In this document: piece after piece, positions 1 to 7,742 of the stretch
Layout of the letters: every line of letters begins with the position of its first letter
Position numbering within the stretch: the stretch's first letter is position 1
Assembly (NCBI RefSeq): GCF_000807855.2
Contig: NZ_JRYR02000001.1
Location: forward strand, 62,001-126,000
Reading direction: 5' to 3'
Length of the DNA stretch: 64,000 bases
Source of the DNA: Flammeovirga pacifica
GTDB taxonomy: Bacteria > Bacteroidota > Bacteroidia > Cytophagales > Flammeovirgaceae
The notes under the pieces: model-generated
The model's input: the letters and a program-made list of their open reading frames with translations, nothing else
The model's database searches: none
Told to the model about the DNA's origin: nothing
Position numbers and translations under genes: made by a program

Positions 1-615
1 AAGATTAATATCAATGCAGAAGTAAATTTCAGCGAACCCGTAACTCCAAACGTTGAGGTAATAAAGCCAATCCAAGCAGAAGCCACCTATGGTTATATGA
101 AAGAAAAACTATATCATAATGTAGATTCTTCTCTTAATTTATCATTACGAGTCTTAGTGCTTGACTACACAAGTGCTCTTAACACTCATATTTCAACAAT
201 AGCTAAACAAGCTCAAAAAGTGAACGCAGAGAACAGTGCAAATCGTTTAAAAGGGGAGATTGTAAATCTTTATACTGCTTTAAAATCATTGGATTCGACT
301 TTGATAAATACTCAAGATGTAGAAGTTATAATCCCAATTGTTGATATCACACCTGACAAAATTTTAATGCCCCTTGAATTTGACAGTTTAGGAAATGAAA
401 TCACTCCGCTTGAGGTTTCCCAACTAAATACACGTATCAATCAATTCAATTCACTTTTATCTCAAGTAAAAGAAAAGAACTCGAAGTTTAAAGATACTTT
501 AATAAGCATCGAAAACCTTAGTCAACCTACTGATTATTACAGGATTGTGCAATCTACAAATCCGGCAGTACTAGACAAAAGAGTCCTAAATGCTTATCTA
601 AAGAGCCAAAATTAA
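1..615 (+). CDS. Hypothetical protein, 5' end outside the window
   Basis: The frame is open from the first base of the window, so the gene starts upstream. The first internal ATG at 97 is probably not the start. The visible 204 codons are Leu/Asn/Ser-rich and look largely helical; the segment around LYTALKSLDSTL and the SQVKEKNSKFKDTL stretch could form amphipathic helices. No signal peptide, membrane segment or known motif is visible in this part. It ends just before the hairpin repeat at 623-685, so it could be the 3' part of a cassette gene. Function unknown; the reading frame itself is well supported by its length and clean stop. Confidence 0.6.
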   Translation, partial: KININAEVNFSEPVTPNVEVIKPIQAEATYGYMKEKLYHNVDSSLNLSLRVLVLDYTSALNTHISTIAKQAQKVNAENSANRLKGEIVNLYTALKSLDSTLINTQDVEVIIPIVDITPDKILMPLEFDSLGNEITPLEVSQLNTRINQFNSLLSQVKEKNSKFKDTLISIENLSQPTDYYRIVQSTNPAVLDKRVLNAYLKSQN

Positions 616-622
616 AGTGCAT

Positions 623-685
623 GACAAAACCTAAACGCAATAACGCCCTACGGGACGCTACAGCGTTTAGCCAAATCGTTATGTC
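623..685. repeat. attC-like imperfect palindrome 1
   Basis: Outer arms GACAAAAC (623-630) and GTTATGTC (678-685) are inverted with one mismatch. Inside them CTAAACGC (631-638) and GCGTTTAG (663-670) pair perfectly, and a small CCC/GGG stem with an unpaired A sits at the centre. Nested stems with extra unpaired bases resemble folded integron attC sites. The right arm is also the point where the adjacent zinc-ribbon gene loses family similarity. Confidence 0.5.
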
Positions 686-914
686 CCATTTCTTCTACTG
701 TACTCTTTCTTACAGTCCCGTGTCCTTTTGGACATAACTTTCTTAAGATCTTATAATTCTGATGTATGATTTTTTCGTGAGATGATCGATCTGAAATTTT
801 ACGCAATGATTTCTGATTGTTATAAGCATCTTTACAACTTAAAGAGCAAAACTTTTTATCCGATCTCCCTACCAAAATAGGTTCTTCACAATAGAGGCAT
901 TTTTTGTTATTCAT
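648..914 (-). pseudogene. Truncated zinc-ribbon protein
   Basis: The N-terminus has two Cys pairs (CLYCEEP at residues 6-9 and CSLSC at 23-27), a DUF2116-like zinc ribbon common in small Bacteroidota proteins. The usual family continues with a LeuArg-rich helix and a GxTxV(R/K)K motif, which is present here up to residue 75 (VEEMGHN). The last residues, DLAKRCSVP, are encoded by the palindromic repeat rather than by family sequence. I infer that the 3' end was replaced by recombination at the repeat core near 678-685. A short functional product is possible, because the zinc site is intact. No neighbour shares its strand, so it is monocistronic. Confidence 0.55.
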
Positions 915-1024
915 GAATCGTTATTTGTTAAGCGATGAACTTTAATTTAATACATTACTTTTTAAAAATAAGCTAGTATTACAATTTAATTCAACCGTTG
1001 ATATTAATAGAAACTTTAAAATAG

Positions 1025-1060
1025 CCATGTATTACACGAGTATACCCGTGTAATACACGG
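1025..1060. promoter_or_regulatory. 36-bp near-perfect palindrome upstream of the recombinase
   Basis: TGTATTACACG (1028-1038) and CGTGTAATACA (1047-1057) are perfect 11-bp inverted arms around a GTATAC centre. The symmetry extends to 1025-1060, with 16 of 18 base pairs matched. It lies 62 bp before the recombinase remnant start. It could be an operator, an attachment site or a terminator for an upstream gene; no T-run follows it, which argues against the last option. Confidence 0.5.
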
Positions 1061-1121
1061 TTAATTGGATTGATTTTATAAAATTTGTCATAAAGTAAAG
1101 TTTTACAAAACCTTTATTCAT

Positions 1122-2188
1122 ATGACAAAGTCTACTCCTGATATTCGTTTAAATCCGATTAAAATCAAAAATCAAAAGTTCATCAAATTATCATTCCCTA
1201 TGACAGATGGAATGAAAAAGTTGGTAAAAACACTACCTGAAGTAAAATGGAGTAAAGAATTGGAATGTATCTTTATTCCAAATAGCTATAAAAGCATCCA
1301 AAATGTATTTACTACTTTTAAGGGTATTGCTTGGGTAGATACCAAGATGGTGTTTCAGAGTAATAGCAAAGAAGAACTAAGTAAAAAAGAAGTAGATTCT
1401 TATGAAACGCTGTATAAAAAGATAAAAGCCCAATACCCCAATACCCTCAAAATAGGTCAATACAACTTATTACATTGGTTAAAAAGTTAGAACTCTTTAG
1501 ATATTCATTAAATACAGCTTTTATATATACTTCTATGCTTCAAAAATATATATTGTTTCTAGAGGAAAACGGATATCAAGATATTAGCAAGTTGGAAGAT
1601 GGGCCTCAATCCAAAACTCTCTTAGAAATAGATTATTGTTTTCACAATGTACAACGCCCAAGAAAAAAAGATAAACTACCTGTTGTGTTAAGTATTGATG
1701 AAGTAAGGCAATAATTGAAAATACTAAGAATCTAAAACATAATGCGATTTTAATGATAATTTATTGGATTAATAAGTGAGTTAATTCATCTTGACCTTAA
1801 AGATATAGACTCAAAAAGAATGTTGATTAGAGTGGAAGAAGGAAAAGGCAACAATGACAGAAACACTTTATTATCTGAAAATACCTTATTAATACTTAGA
1901 GAATATAAACCAAAAAAGTATCTATTTGAAGGCGAAAAAGGAGGTAAATACAGTAAAACTTCTGTTGGTAAAATTTTAAAAAGAGCTGTTTTAAAATCTA
2001 AGATCCAAAAGAGGGTAATAGTACATACTTTACGACATAGCTTTGCTACTCACCTATTGGAGAATGGTGTGGATTTAAGGTACATACAATCATTATTAGG
2101 GCATACCTCCTCGCAAACCACTCAGATTTATACTCATGTGAGTACCAAAGTGGTAAGCGATATAAAAAGCCCATTAGATAATTTGTAA
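1122..2188 (+). pseudogene. Decayed tyrosine recombinase (integron-integrase-like)
   Basis: Three successive reading frames (1122-1490, 1475-1714, 1820-2188) together spell one site-specific recombinase of about 355 residues. The first holds the N-terminal region seen in Bacteroidota recombinases (KFIKLSFP, VKWSKEL). The second holds the SAM-like core-binding part ending in VLSIDEVRQ. The third holds the catalytic C-terminus: [15 protein letters not shown] (His and Arg), LGH, the nucleophile in IYTHVS, and an IKSPLDNL tail like the RSPLD tail of IntI proteins. Frameshifts are visible near 1480, 1712 and 1762. The last one removes the catalytic Arg I: GLRVSE-type sequence has become GLISE. The gene is therefore inactive. 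Its 3' end faces the cassettes. Confidence 0.8.
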
Positions 2189-2260
2189 TATATATTAGAA
2201 TAATGAATATGTAGATTTGAATATTTAAAGTCATTTAGTAAATTGGAAACATAATTTTTA
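2015..2260 (+). repeat. Direct repeat copy 1 (recombinase 3' end and trailer)
   Basis: This stretch, covering the last catalytic motifs of the recombinase plus about 70 bp of trailer (ending in AAACATAATTTTTA), recurs at about 3866-4090 with roughly 80% identity by eye. The two copies bracket the two-gene cassette at 2350-3629. Confidence 0.7.
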
Positions 2261-2303
2261 CTAATAGTTATATGCCATATGGCGTATATTCTTAAAAATT
2301 AAG

Positions 2304-2340
2304 GGATAAACGCCATTGCGTTTATCCAATGTTGGCACCA
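2304..2340. repeat. attC-like hairpin 2 with right-hand core
   Basis: GGATAAACGC (2304-2313) and GCGTTTATCC (2318-2327) form a perfect 10-bp stem with a four-base loop. It is followed at once by TTGGCACCA (2332-2340). That core is the exact reverse complement of TGGTGCCAA at 3635-3643, on the other side of the two-gene cassette. A second small palindrome (ATATGCCATATGGCGTAT) lies just upstream, at about 2270-2287. Confidence 0.55.
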
Positions 2341-2349
2341 ATTTGAAAA

Positions 2350-2841
2350 ATGACTGTAGAACAAAAAACATTATGGAAAAAATTAGAAGAATTCCAATTG
2401 GATGATTTTGATTCTACATTTACTTTTACCGACAGATTATGTAGAGAAAATGGATGGAAATACGAATATTCCGTACGGGTAATTAATGAATACAAAAAGT
2501 TCATTTTTTTAATCTGTATTTCTGACCATCCGTTAACACCTTCTGACCAAGTTGACCAAGTTTGGCATTTACACCTTTTATACACACGTTCGTATTGGAC
2601 AGATTTTTGTAAAAATACTTTAGGAAGAGAAATACATCACGGACCAACTAAAGGTGGAAAAAGTGAAAAAGAAAAATTTGAAGATTGGTATTCTAAAACA
2701 AAAGAATTGTATTTGAAAACATTTAATAAAAATACACCATTGGATATATGGCCATCTTCAAAAGTAAGATTTGGAGAACTAAACTTTAGGAGAATTAACC
2801 TTCATAGAAATTGGATAGTTCCCAAAATTATAAAAGTATGA
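2350..2841 (+). CDS. DUF1399-like (glycine-rich domain protein-like) protein
   Basis: This 163-residue protein carries the pattern FLFLxxxSxxPLTPSxxVDxVWHLHLLYTRxYWxxFC (around residues 56-93) followed by IHHGPTKGG. I recognise this from DUF1399/COG4278-like proteins, whose biochemical role is unknown. No signal peptide or membrane segment is visible. Its stop overlaps the next start as ATGA, so the two genes are very probably translationally coupled. Homologues of this type are often found beside proteins with a glycine/cysteine-rich tail, as here. The conserved His and Cys residues could bind a metal, but that is inference. Confidence 0.7.
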   Translation: MTVEQKTLWKKLEEFQLDDFDSTFTFTDRLCRENGWKYEYSVRVINEYKKFIFLICISDHPLTPSDQVDQVWHLHLLYTRSYWTDFCKNTLGREIHHGPTKGGKSEKEKFEDWYSKTKELYLKTFNKNTPLDIWPSSKVRFGELNFRRINLHRNWIVPKIIKV

Positions 2842-3629
2842 TTAAAGAACTAACTGATTTATCACCAGCAGAAATCTTGCTTATTGAAAATCCTCAAGTA
2901 AAAGTTGACAAACTTGCAAGAGTTACTTTCTTTGACTTAATATTAAAAGAAGTACTCAAAATAGAAACTAATGGAGAAGCATCAAAAAAGGACAAGAAAA
3001 ACCCAATAGTTAGTTTAGGGAAAGCATTTAACAGCTATCAACCATTAAAACACGAATCCATATTTCTGTCTGTATTCACAAAAGATAATGACCTAAAAGT
3101 AAAACTCTCAAACCTATTAAAAACCGCATTCGAAAAGATTAAAAATAGTGAAGACTATAAATTAAAATATATTTATTCTGACCACCGAATGAAACAATAT
3201 TTTAAATCTAATTTTTTTCAAAGATTGTTAGGAATAAAAGTCATTTCAGAAAATGGAATAAATGTCCAAAAAGAAATAAAAAGTGAACTCAAACGAATTA
3301 AAACCAATACAACCAAAAAAGTTAAAGGCATAGAAGAAACACTACTCTCTCTTAATGGGAATATTGTTCTTATACCCAAAATACCAACCGAAATTTTCGA
3401 ACTGATAGAAAAAAAGAAATCTAATTTCAGAAAAGAGAACTCTGATTCTGTTTGGGTCGATTATGGTTATTCAGATTTATACTACTATAATACGACCAAA
3501 AATCAATTCGATTTAATGGCTATAAATGATTCTGATTTTATTCCAATAATTGAATCTGTCAACGGATTTGATGATTCATCAAGCGATAGTGGTTGCGGTT
3601 CAGATGGAGGTTGTGGTGGTTGCGGGTAA
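2838..3629 (+). CDS. Protein with Gly/Cys-rich C-terminal tail, partner of the DUF1399-like gene
   Basis: The ATG at 2838 overlaps the previous stop by four bases (ATGA). An earlier TTG at 2811 in the same frame is less likely. The 263-residue product is lysine-rich and apparently soluble through most of its length. It ends in a short tail of Ser, Asp, Gly and Cys (SGCGSDGGCGGCG). TIGR04222-type proteins, which pair with COG4278-like proteins in other bacteria, have comparable Gly/Cys tails but also membrane segments that are not visible here. The tail could be a metal-binding or modification site; its function is unknown. The stop lies six bases before the left-hand core of repeat 3. Confidence 0.65.
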   Translation: MIKELTDLSPAEILLIENPQVKVDKLARVTFFDLILKEVLKIETNGEASKKDKKNPIVSLGKAFNSYQPLKHESIFLSVFTKDNDLKVKLSNLLKTAFEKIKNSEDYKLKYIYSDHRMKQYFKSNFFQRLLGIKVISENGINVQKEIKSELKRIKTNTTKKVKGIEETLLSLNGNIVLIPKIPTEIFELIEKKKSNFRKENSDSVWVDYGYSDLYYYNTTKNQFDLMAINDSDFIPIIESVNGFDDSSSDSGCGSDGGCGGCG

Positions 3630-3634
3630 AAAAC

Positions 3635-3687
3635 TGGTGCCAATAATTAGGGCTTAGTTTGGTCTGAAAGACCTAAAATTAAGCCCT
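3635..3687. repeat. attC-like hairpin 3 with left-hand core
   Basis: TGGTGCCAA (3635-3643) is the exact reverse complement of the core at 2332-2340. It is followed by nested stems: AGGGCTTA (3649-3656) with TAAGCCCT (3680-3687), and inside them GGTCT (3661-3665) with AGACC (3669-3673). The core plus two-box layout matches hairpins 1 and 4. Confidence 0.55.
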
Positions 3688-3865
3688 AGTTGAATAAAGG
3701 CGGTGGGTTATATATTGAAGTCAGTATGGAACTTAGGGTAGGCTTTTCATTAATTTGAAAGGTCTTTTTTCGTAATCAATTTTTCAATGATTCTTAAATC
3801 TTCTTTTCTACACACCTTTTTACCTCTAAAGAAGAATAGAAAAATACTTGAAAATCCTCAATTTA

Positions 3866-4090
3866 AGTAACTGTGCATACATTAAGACACAGTTTTGCCA
3901 CCCACCTATTGGAAAATGGCGTAGATTTTAGATGCATCCAATCATTAGTATGGCATAACTCTTCGAACACTATCTAGATTTATACCCATTTGATTACTAG
4001 AGTAGTAAGTGATAGTAAAATTCGTTAGATAATTTGTAATATATATTATAATAATGAATATTATTTAGTAAATTAGAAACATTAATTTTC
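3866..4090 (+). pseudogene. Second recombinase remnant (3' end only; direct repeat copy 2)
   Basis: Translating from about 3870 gives [20 protein letters not shown], then a region corresponding to IQSLLGH, a stop inside the IYTH segment, and the trailing sequence of the recombinase at 2015-2260. Only the C-terminal catalytic part survives and it is broken by substitutions and stops. The interval 3690-3865 between this remnant and hairpin 3 holds no convincing gene; a short minus-strand open stretch lacks a start codon. The duplication implies either two recombinase copies in an old array or a tail duplication during cassette insertion. Confidence 0.75.
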
Positions 4091-4137
4091 ACAACATTCT
4101 ACTAATATTAATCCTTAAAGAAACTCTCTTTTTTCAA
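4091..4137. other. Leader of the next cassette
   Basis: Short AT-rich stretch between the recombinase remnant and the next ORF. It contains a possible GGA-less leader (TTAAAGAAACTC), and no clear hairpin is seen. Confidence 0.3.
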
Positions 4138-4647
4138 ATGTTATATTTTAAATTCCTTCTGTTTTTATTATTTATAATTTGTAATATTTCACCTGTAGAA
4201 GGTCAGAATAAAGACACTACACAAGAATTTTCAAATTTAGAAGCTGATAATGACAGTATCTTATCAAAGTTAGATTTACTAGAAGATAAAGAAGTAGTAT
4301 GGTTGCTCTATTATTCGAAGGCACAATTAGATTCTACATCTTTTAATAAATTAATTTCTGTTACAGATTCTCAAATTGCTAGAAAATTTGCAATTGATGA
4401 CATTAGTAAAGGGTTTCCACTTTTATTACTTTCAAATTGTAGATGTACGAGAAGTATTAATTCTGGTAAAAAATATTTCGAGCAGAAATATGATATATGT
4501 TATTATGAATATGGTTGTGAAGCACCACCAATTGAAATAATGATAGCATATAATCAAGAAATCTTCTCATATTTAACAAAAGTGTATAATAAAAAATGGT
4601 TACTTGATATCAATCTTGATGTTATAGGTTTAAAAGAAACTTATTAA
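4138..4647 (+). CDS. Secreted hypothetical protein
   Basis: A 169-residue protein with a clear N-terminal signal peptide: hydrophobic residues 4-17, then likely cleavage after VEG, leaving Gln. The mature part starts acidic (DTTQEFSNLEADNDS). It contains a Cys cluster in its second half (NCRCTR at residues 100-105, later DICYYEYGCEAPP), which fits disulfides formed in the periplasm. No family is recognised. It stands alone between the recombinase remnant and hairpin 4, as expected of a one-gene cassette. Confidence 0.6.
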   Translation: MLYFKFLLFLLFIICNISPVEGQNKDTTQEFSNLEADNDSILSKLDLLEDKEVVWLLYYSKAQLDSTSFNKLISVTDSQIARKFAIDDISKGFPLLLLSNCRCTRSINSGKKYFEQKYDICYYEYGCEAPPIEIMIAYNQEIFSYLTKVYNKKWLLDINLDVIGLKETY

Positions 4648-4670
4648 TAATATTACATTTTTCAACATCA

Positions 4671-4715
4671 ACTAAACTCCAATTACGGTTGAAACAACCG
4701 CTCACGTAGTTTAGT
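4671..4715. repeat. attC-like hairpin 4
   Basis: ACTAAACT (4671-4678) pairs with AGTTTAGT (4708-4715), and concentric with it CGGTTG (4686-4691) pairs with CAACCG (4695-4700). The two stems are separated by a symmetric seven-base internal loop and closed by an AAA loop. The two-box architecture matches hairpins 1 and 3, although the bases differ. Confidence 0.55.
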
Positions 4716-4745
4716 CATCACATTAGCAAACTTAAAGATTAACCA

Positions 4746-5159
4746 ATGAAGCAGACTTTTAAACTAAAAAATGGTGAAATTTCATTTGATAAAGAAGGAA
4801 TATCAATCATAGACAATGCTAAAAAGCAATATAGTTTCCGAATATTCTCATCCATCCTTTGGACTTTTTATGGGATAATATCATTTTTAAGATTCATGAA
4901 AACTGGAGATCAATTCTTACTTTGGACAGGCTTATTTATAGGAACTTCTTATTTCATTATATTAATTATCACATTATTTCGATCTACTAAAAACAATATT
5001 AAAACCCACGAAATAGAATCATTGGCAATTAAGCAAAGATTTGGTAATAAATTTCTTGACATTAATTTGGTTGGAAAAAAAGTAAGAAGAGTAAATCAAA
5101 TTGATAGTATCAATCACGAACTCAAAGAATATATAGACTTGAACTTTAAAACAAACTGA
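4746..5159 (+). CDS. Small membrane protein, unknown
   Basis: A 137-residue protein with two predicted membrane helices (about residues 34-50 and 57-76) between short cytoplasmic-looking N- and C-terminal parts that are Lys-rich. The N-terminus (FKLKNGEISFDKEGISI) looks like a small beta region, similar in style to PH-like membrane proteins, but I cannot assign a family. It begins 30 bp after hairpin 4. Confidence 0.55.
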   Translation: MKQTFKLKNGEISFDKEGISIIDNAKKQYSFRIFSSILWTFYGIISFLRFMKTGDQFLLWTGLFIGTSYFIILIITLFRSTKNNIKTHEIESLAIKQRFGNKFLDINLVGKKVRRVNQIDSINHELKEYIDLNFKTN

Positions 5160-5359
5160 TAATACGTTTGCTTACAAAATCTAAAAGTTATTTAAGAGAA
5201 ATGGTTATTTGAGACCTAGCGCATCAAAGAATTGGTTTATTTTTAGGCAAAAAAAAATAACATTGCTTTGGCTAAGTGACAGTAGACAATTTAGTACAAT
5301 CAAAGAATGCCTTACTACTCTTAGACATACATTGGCCTTTATTTTACATCGCAGATAAA

Positions 5360-5881
5360 ATGAAAAAATTGTTTTTAATATTAATGTTCATTGGAATAAC
5401 TAATTTATTAAATGCTCAATCAATAGATTTTTCTAGCATAAGGTTAAATAATTCTATTCCCTCCATAATAACATTAACGGAACTAAAATCATTAAATATA
5501 AAAATCGACAGTATAAAAGCTATTCCAGTTGAAATGGATATGGCTACTTTTGATTCAATAGTTTATGTCGGGAAGACCTATTTTGAGTATTATAAAAATA
5601 TAGATAAATGTGTTTTAAGTGTTGTTGACTTTGATCAAGTATCAACTGAACTAATAATAGGTAAAATGAAATTTAATAATACAATAACTATTAGTGAAGT
5701 ATCAAAATATTTTAATTTAGATTGTAGTTCTTTTAAATCAGCAAGAATATATAGAAATAAAGCAACATATAAAAGTTGTGAAATACCAATATCATTTAAA
5801 GGAGAAATGACAGACAGTAGGATGATTTTATTCTTTTTAAATGAGAAATTAAGTAGAATAGACTTTAGTAATGATAGTTAA
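5360..5881 (+). CDS. Secreted hypothetical protein
   Basis: The start is set at the ATG at 5360, which gives a typical signal peptide (MKKLFLILMFIGITNLLNAQ, cleavage before Ser). An in-frame upstream GTG at 5276 would add 28 residues that hide this signal. The mature part is about 153 residues with three Cys residues (KCVLS, DCSSF, SCEIP) and alternating hydrophobic pattern, suggesting a small beta-rich periplasmic protein. No family is recognised. The 200-bp space before it shows no clear paired core. Confidence 0.6.
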   Translation: MKKLFLILMFIGITNLLNAQSIDFSSIRLNNSIPSIITLTELKSLNIKIDSIKAIPVEMDMATFDSIVYVGKTYFEYYKNIDKCVLSVVDFDQVSTELIIGKMKFNNTITISEVSKYFNLDCSSFKSARIYRNKATYKSCEIPISFKGEMTDSRMILFFLNEKLSRIDFSNDS

Positions 5882-5939
5882 ACTAACTCAATTGTAATTG
5901 TCAAATTAAAATAGCGACAAAAAATACTCTTCATAGCCG

Positions 5940-5952
5940 TATCCGTTGGCAA
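5940..5952. repeat. Right-hand core, TATCCGTTGGCAA
   Basis: This sequence is the reverse complement of TTACCAACGGATA at 6592-6604 with a single mismatch. The pair brackets the ORF at 5995-6591. The GTTGGCA part also matches the core at 2331-2337. Confidence 0.45.
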
Positions 5953-5994
5953 ACCATTTACATTAAAGAGGAATTACAGATAATATTAGGATAA

Positions 5995-6591
5995 ATGAAT
6001 AAGAAAAATGCGATACTATTGAATATACTCTTGATTAGCTTGTTCTATATTTTTCGAGTAACATTTTTCAACTGGATTTTTCTGTTCGAATTACTAATGT
6101 TTTTAGAAGTAATTGTCGTGTTGACTTTATTATTAAGGTTAATATCAAAAAAATATAGAATTTCTAAAAACATTAAAATGACTGTTGTTCATATCTTATT
6201 GGTTGTTTCTATGTTTATAATTATTGGTGATTTTATTTCAGTTGGGTTTTTAAATATATTCCATGGAAAGACAATTCAGATATTTGAAAAATACAATACA
6301 ATAATTTCAACTGCCGATCGAGTAAGTGGATCATGGATTATCGAGGATAAATCATTTAAAGAACTTCTATCAGAAGATGAGTACTTAACTCTTCGAAATA
6401 ATTTTAATAAATCAAGTCCATGTCAATATCAAGATGGGTATTGCTATATTGAGTTTGGAGGATTTCTTAAAAATATTGGTGGATATTATTCTGATTTAGA
6501 AGGAAGTCAAGATGACCCATTAAGTCTAGGATTCACTAGGATTAAAAGGACGAAAATTCTTACGGATAGTTGGGGTATTTATTACAGATGA
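5995..6591 (+). CDS. Membrane protein, unknown
   Basis: A 198-residue protein with about three N-terminal membrane helices (roughly residues 7-28, 29-51 and 60-86) followed by a soluble domain of about 110 residues containing a CQYQDGYCYIEFGG segment. It resembles cassette-borne membrane proteins with a small extracytoplasmic domain, but no family is recognised. It is flanked by 13-bp inverted cores with one mismatch; the left core of the next junction starts right after its stop codon. Confidence 0.55.
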   Translation: MNKKNAILLNILLISLFYIFRVTFFNWIFLFELLMFLEVIVVLTLLLRLISKKYRISKNIKMTVVHILLVVSMFIIIGDFISVGFLNIFHGKTIQIFEKYNTIISTADRVSGSWIIEDKSFKELLSEDEYLTLRNNFNKSSPCQYQDGYCYIEFGGFLKNIGGYYSDLEGSQDDPLSLGFTRIKRTKILTDSWGIYYR

Positions 6592-6604
6592 TTACCAACG
6601 GATA
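6592..6604. repeat. Left-hand core, TTACCAACGGATA
   Basis: Inverted partner of 5940-5952 (12 of 13 bases pair). It begins at the base after the stop codon of the preceding ORF, as attC sites do in integron cassettes. Confidence 0.45.
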
Positions 6605-6773
6605 AAACCAATATTAATACTTTTACTGATCATCTTAATGCGGAAAACGAAACTTTAAAATTGATATTTTATCAATGCTAAAAGAGATAGATTCTATTAT
6701 AAATTTATAAGGTTGATACAGTTTAATTTAAACCTTACAAGGTTCTTATCACTAGAGCATTAAAAGAATTGAC

Positions 6774-7187
6774 ATGAAGTTACTTATCATATTATTATTT
6801 TTACCAACAATTGTTTTATCACAAAATTTGAAATCATCTTGTGAGGTAAAAGTGGATACTCTTACCAATACTTCATATTATTTAAATGTGGATGTACAAG
6901 CAAAATCTATTGATAGTAGTAGTTCAATAGTGAAAGAGCTTTCAAGAAAAATGAAATTTAGTCAGGAGGCTAAAAGAAAGGGACTTGATGGAGTAAAGCT
7001 TTTTGCATTATTTTTAATCACTGAAAATGGTGATGTAACTGGTGTAAGGATTTTGAGAGGAGGTGATTATTTAGACAACAAGGCAGAGATAATATCAATA
7101 CTAGAAAAAAAGAAGTATACTCCAGCAATTTGTAAAAATAAAAAAGTGGCCTCAATGCAATCATTTACATTGCAATTATGTTATTAA
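6774..7187 (+). CDS. TonB C-terminal-like secreted protein
   Basis: A 137-residue protein with a signal peptide (hydrophobic residues 3-15, cleavage near LSQ). A domain follows with the TonB-C pattern: FSQEAKRKGLDGVKLFALFLITENGDVTGVRILRG, then a WxPA-like KKYTPAICKNKKV near the C-terminus. Such lone TonB-C domains occur in Bacteroidota as small periplasmic proteins; without an N-terminal membrane anchor and Pro-rich linker it is unlikely to be a complete energy transducer. It stands alone at the end of the cassette region. Confidence 0.65.
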   Translation: MKLLIILLFLPTIVLSQNLKSSCEVKVDTLTNTSYYLNVDVQAKSIDSSSSIVKELSRKMKFSQEAKRKGLDGVKLFALFLITENGDVTGVRILRGGDYLDNKAEIISILEKKKYTPAICKNKKVASMQSFTLQLCY

Positions 7188-7365
7188 TGATTCATAGAGA
7201 GTTACGGGCCACAATTTGACCAAAAAACAATAAATATTCGCATTAGATAAGAGAATTCAATACTAAGAACATTAGAATAACAAGAAGAAGAAAATACAAT
7301 AGATATCCATCTGATTCCATCTAAGGTCGATCAAGAAATATTGGTGTTGATCGCTCTTTTTGTAG

Positions 7366-7689
7366 TTCTTAGTAGCTTCTTATTGTGGTAATTTTGAATT
7401 TAAAGGGAAGTCATTAGTTTTATTAAAGGACGGATCATTTAGATTTAGTTATCGTGGATGTAATCAAACTAATGGGTATATTAGAGGGCAATGGACAAAA
7501 GCAAAAGGTTATATAACTATAATCGCAGACGCTAATGATAATTTACTTGACTCGAAGTACCAATCTAAGGAAAACAGTATTTTACCAATCAATTTAGATA
7601 ATTCGAACTTTGTTCTTTGTGAGTTGTATACCGACAGATTTGAAATGTCAGCGTATACCAATTCATCTCATCTAAATCTCATGCTATAA
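7366..7689 (+). pseudogene. 5'-truncated lipoprotein-like remnant
   Basis: An open frame of 107 codons without an ATG near its start reads SYCGNFEFKGKS at the beginning, as if a lipobox Cys were near its end, and continues with protein-like sequence to MSAYTNSSHLNLML and a stop. Immediately upstream, in another frame, DIHLIPSKVDQ leads into a hydrophobic stretch ending in FLLW. The coding-like texture without a start suggests a gene that lost its 5' end or suffered a frameshift. The rest of 7188-7837 holds nothing else convincing except the orphan signal peptide at 7743. Confidence 0.4.
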
Positions 7690-7742
7690 TTGAGACATAT
7701 GATGTTCTTCTAGTAGTTAAGGATTCATTATGCAAATAGAAA

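Noticed and set aside
1122-2188. Functional phage or integrative-element integrase
   Set aside because: Frameshifts and loss of catalytic Arg I rule out activity, and no phage or conjugation genes are near.
2046-2234. Minus-strand open frame antisense to the recombinase
   Set aside because: It lies wholly over the conserved catalytic motifs of the recombinase, so it is a shadow of that coding sequence.
3690-3865. Possible minus-strand coding remnant (GKKVCRKEDLR-like peptide)
   Set aside because: Only about 35 codons, no start codon and no recognised family.
5276-5359. Upstream extension of the secreted protein to a GTG start
   Set aside because: It would place 28 residues before a typical signal peptide that begins at 5360.
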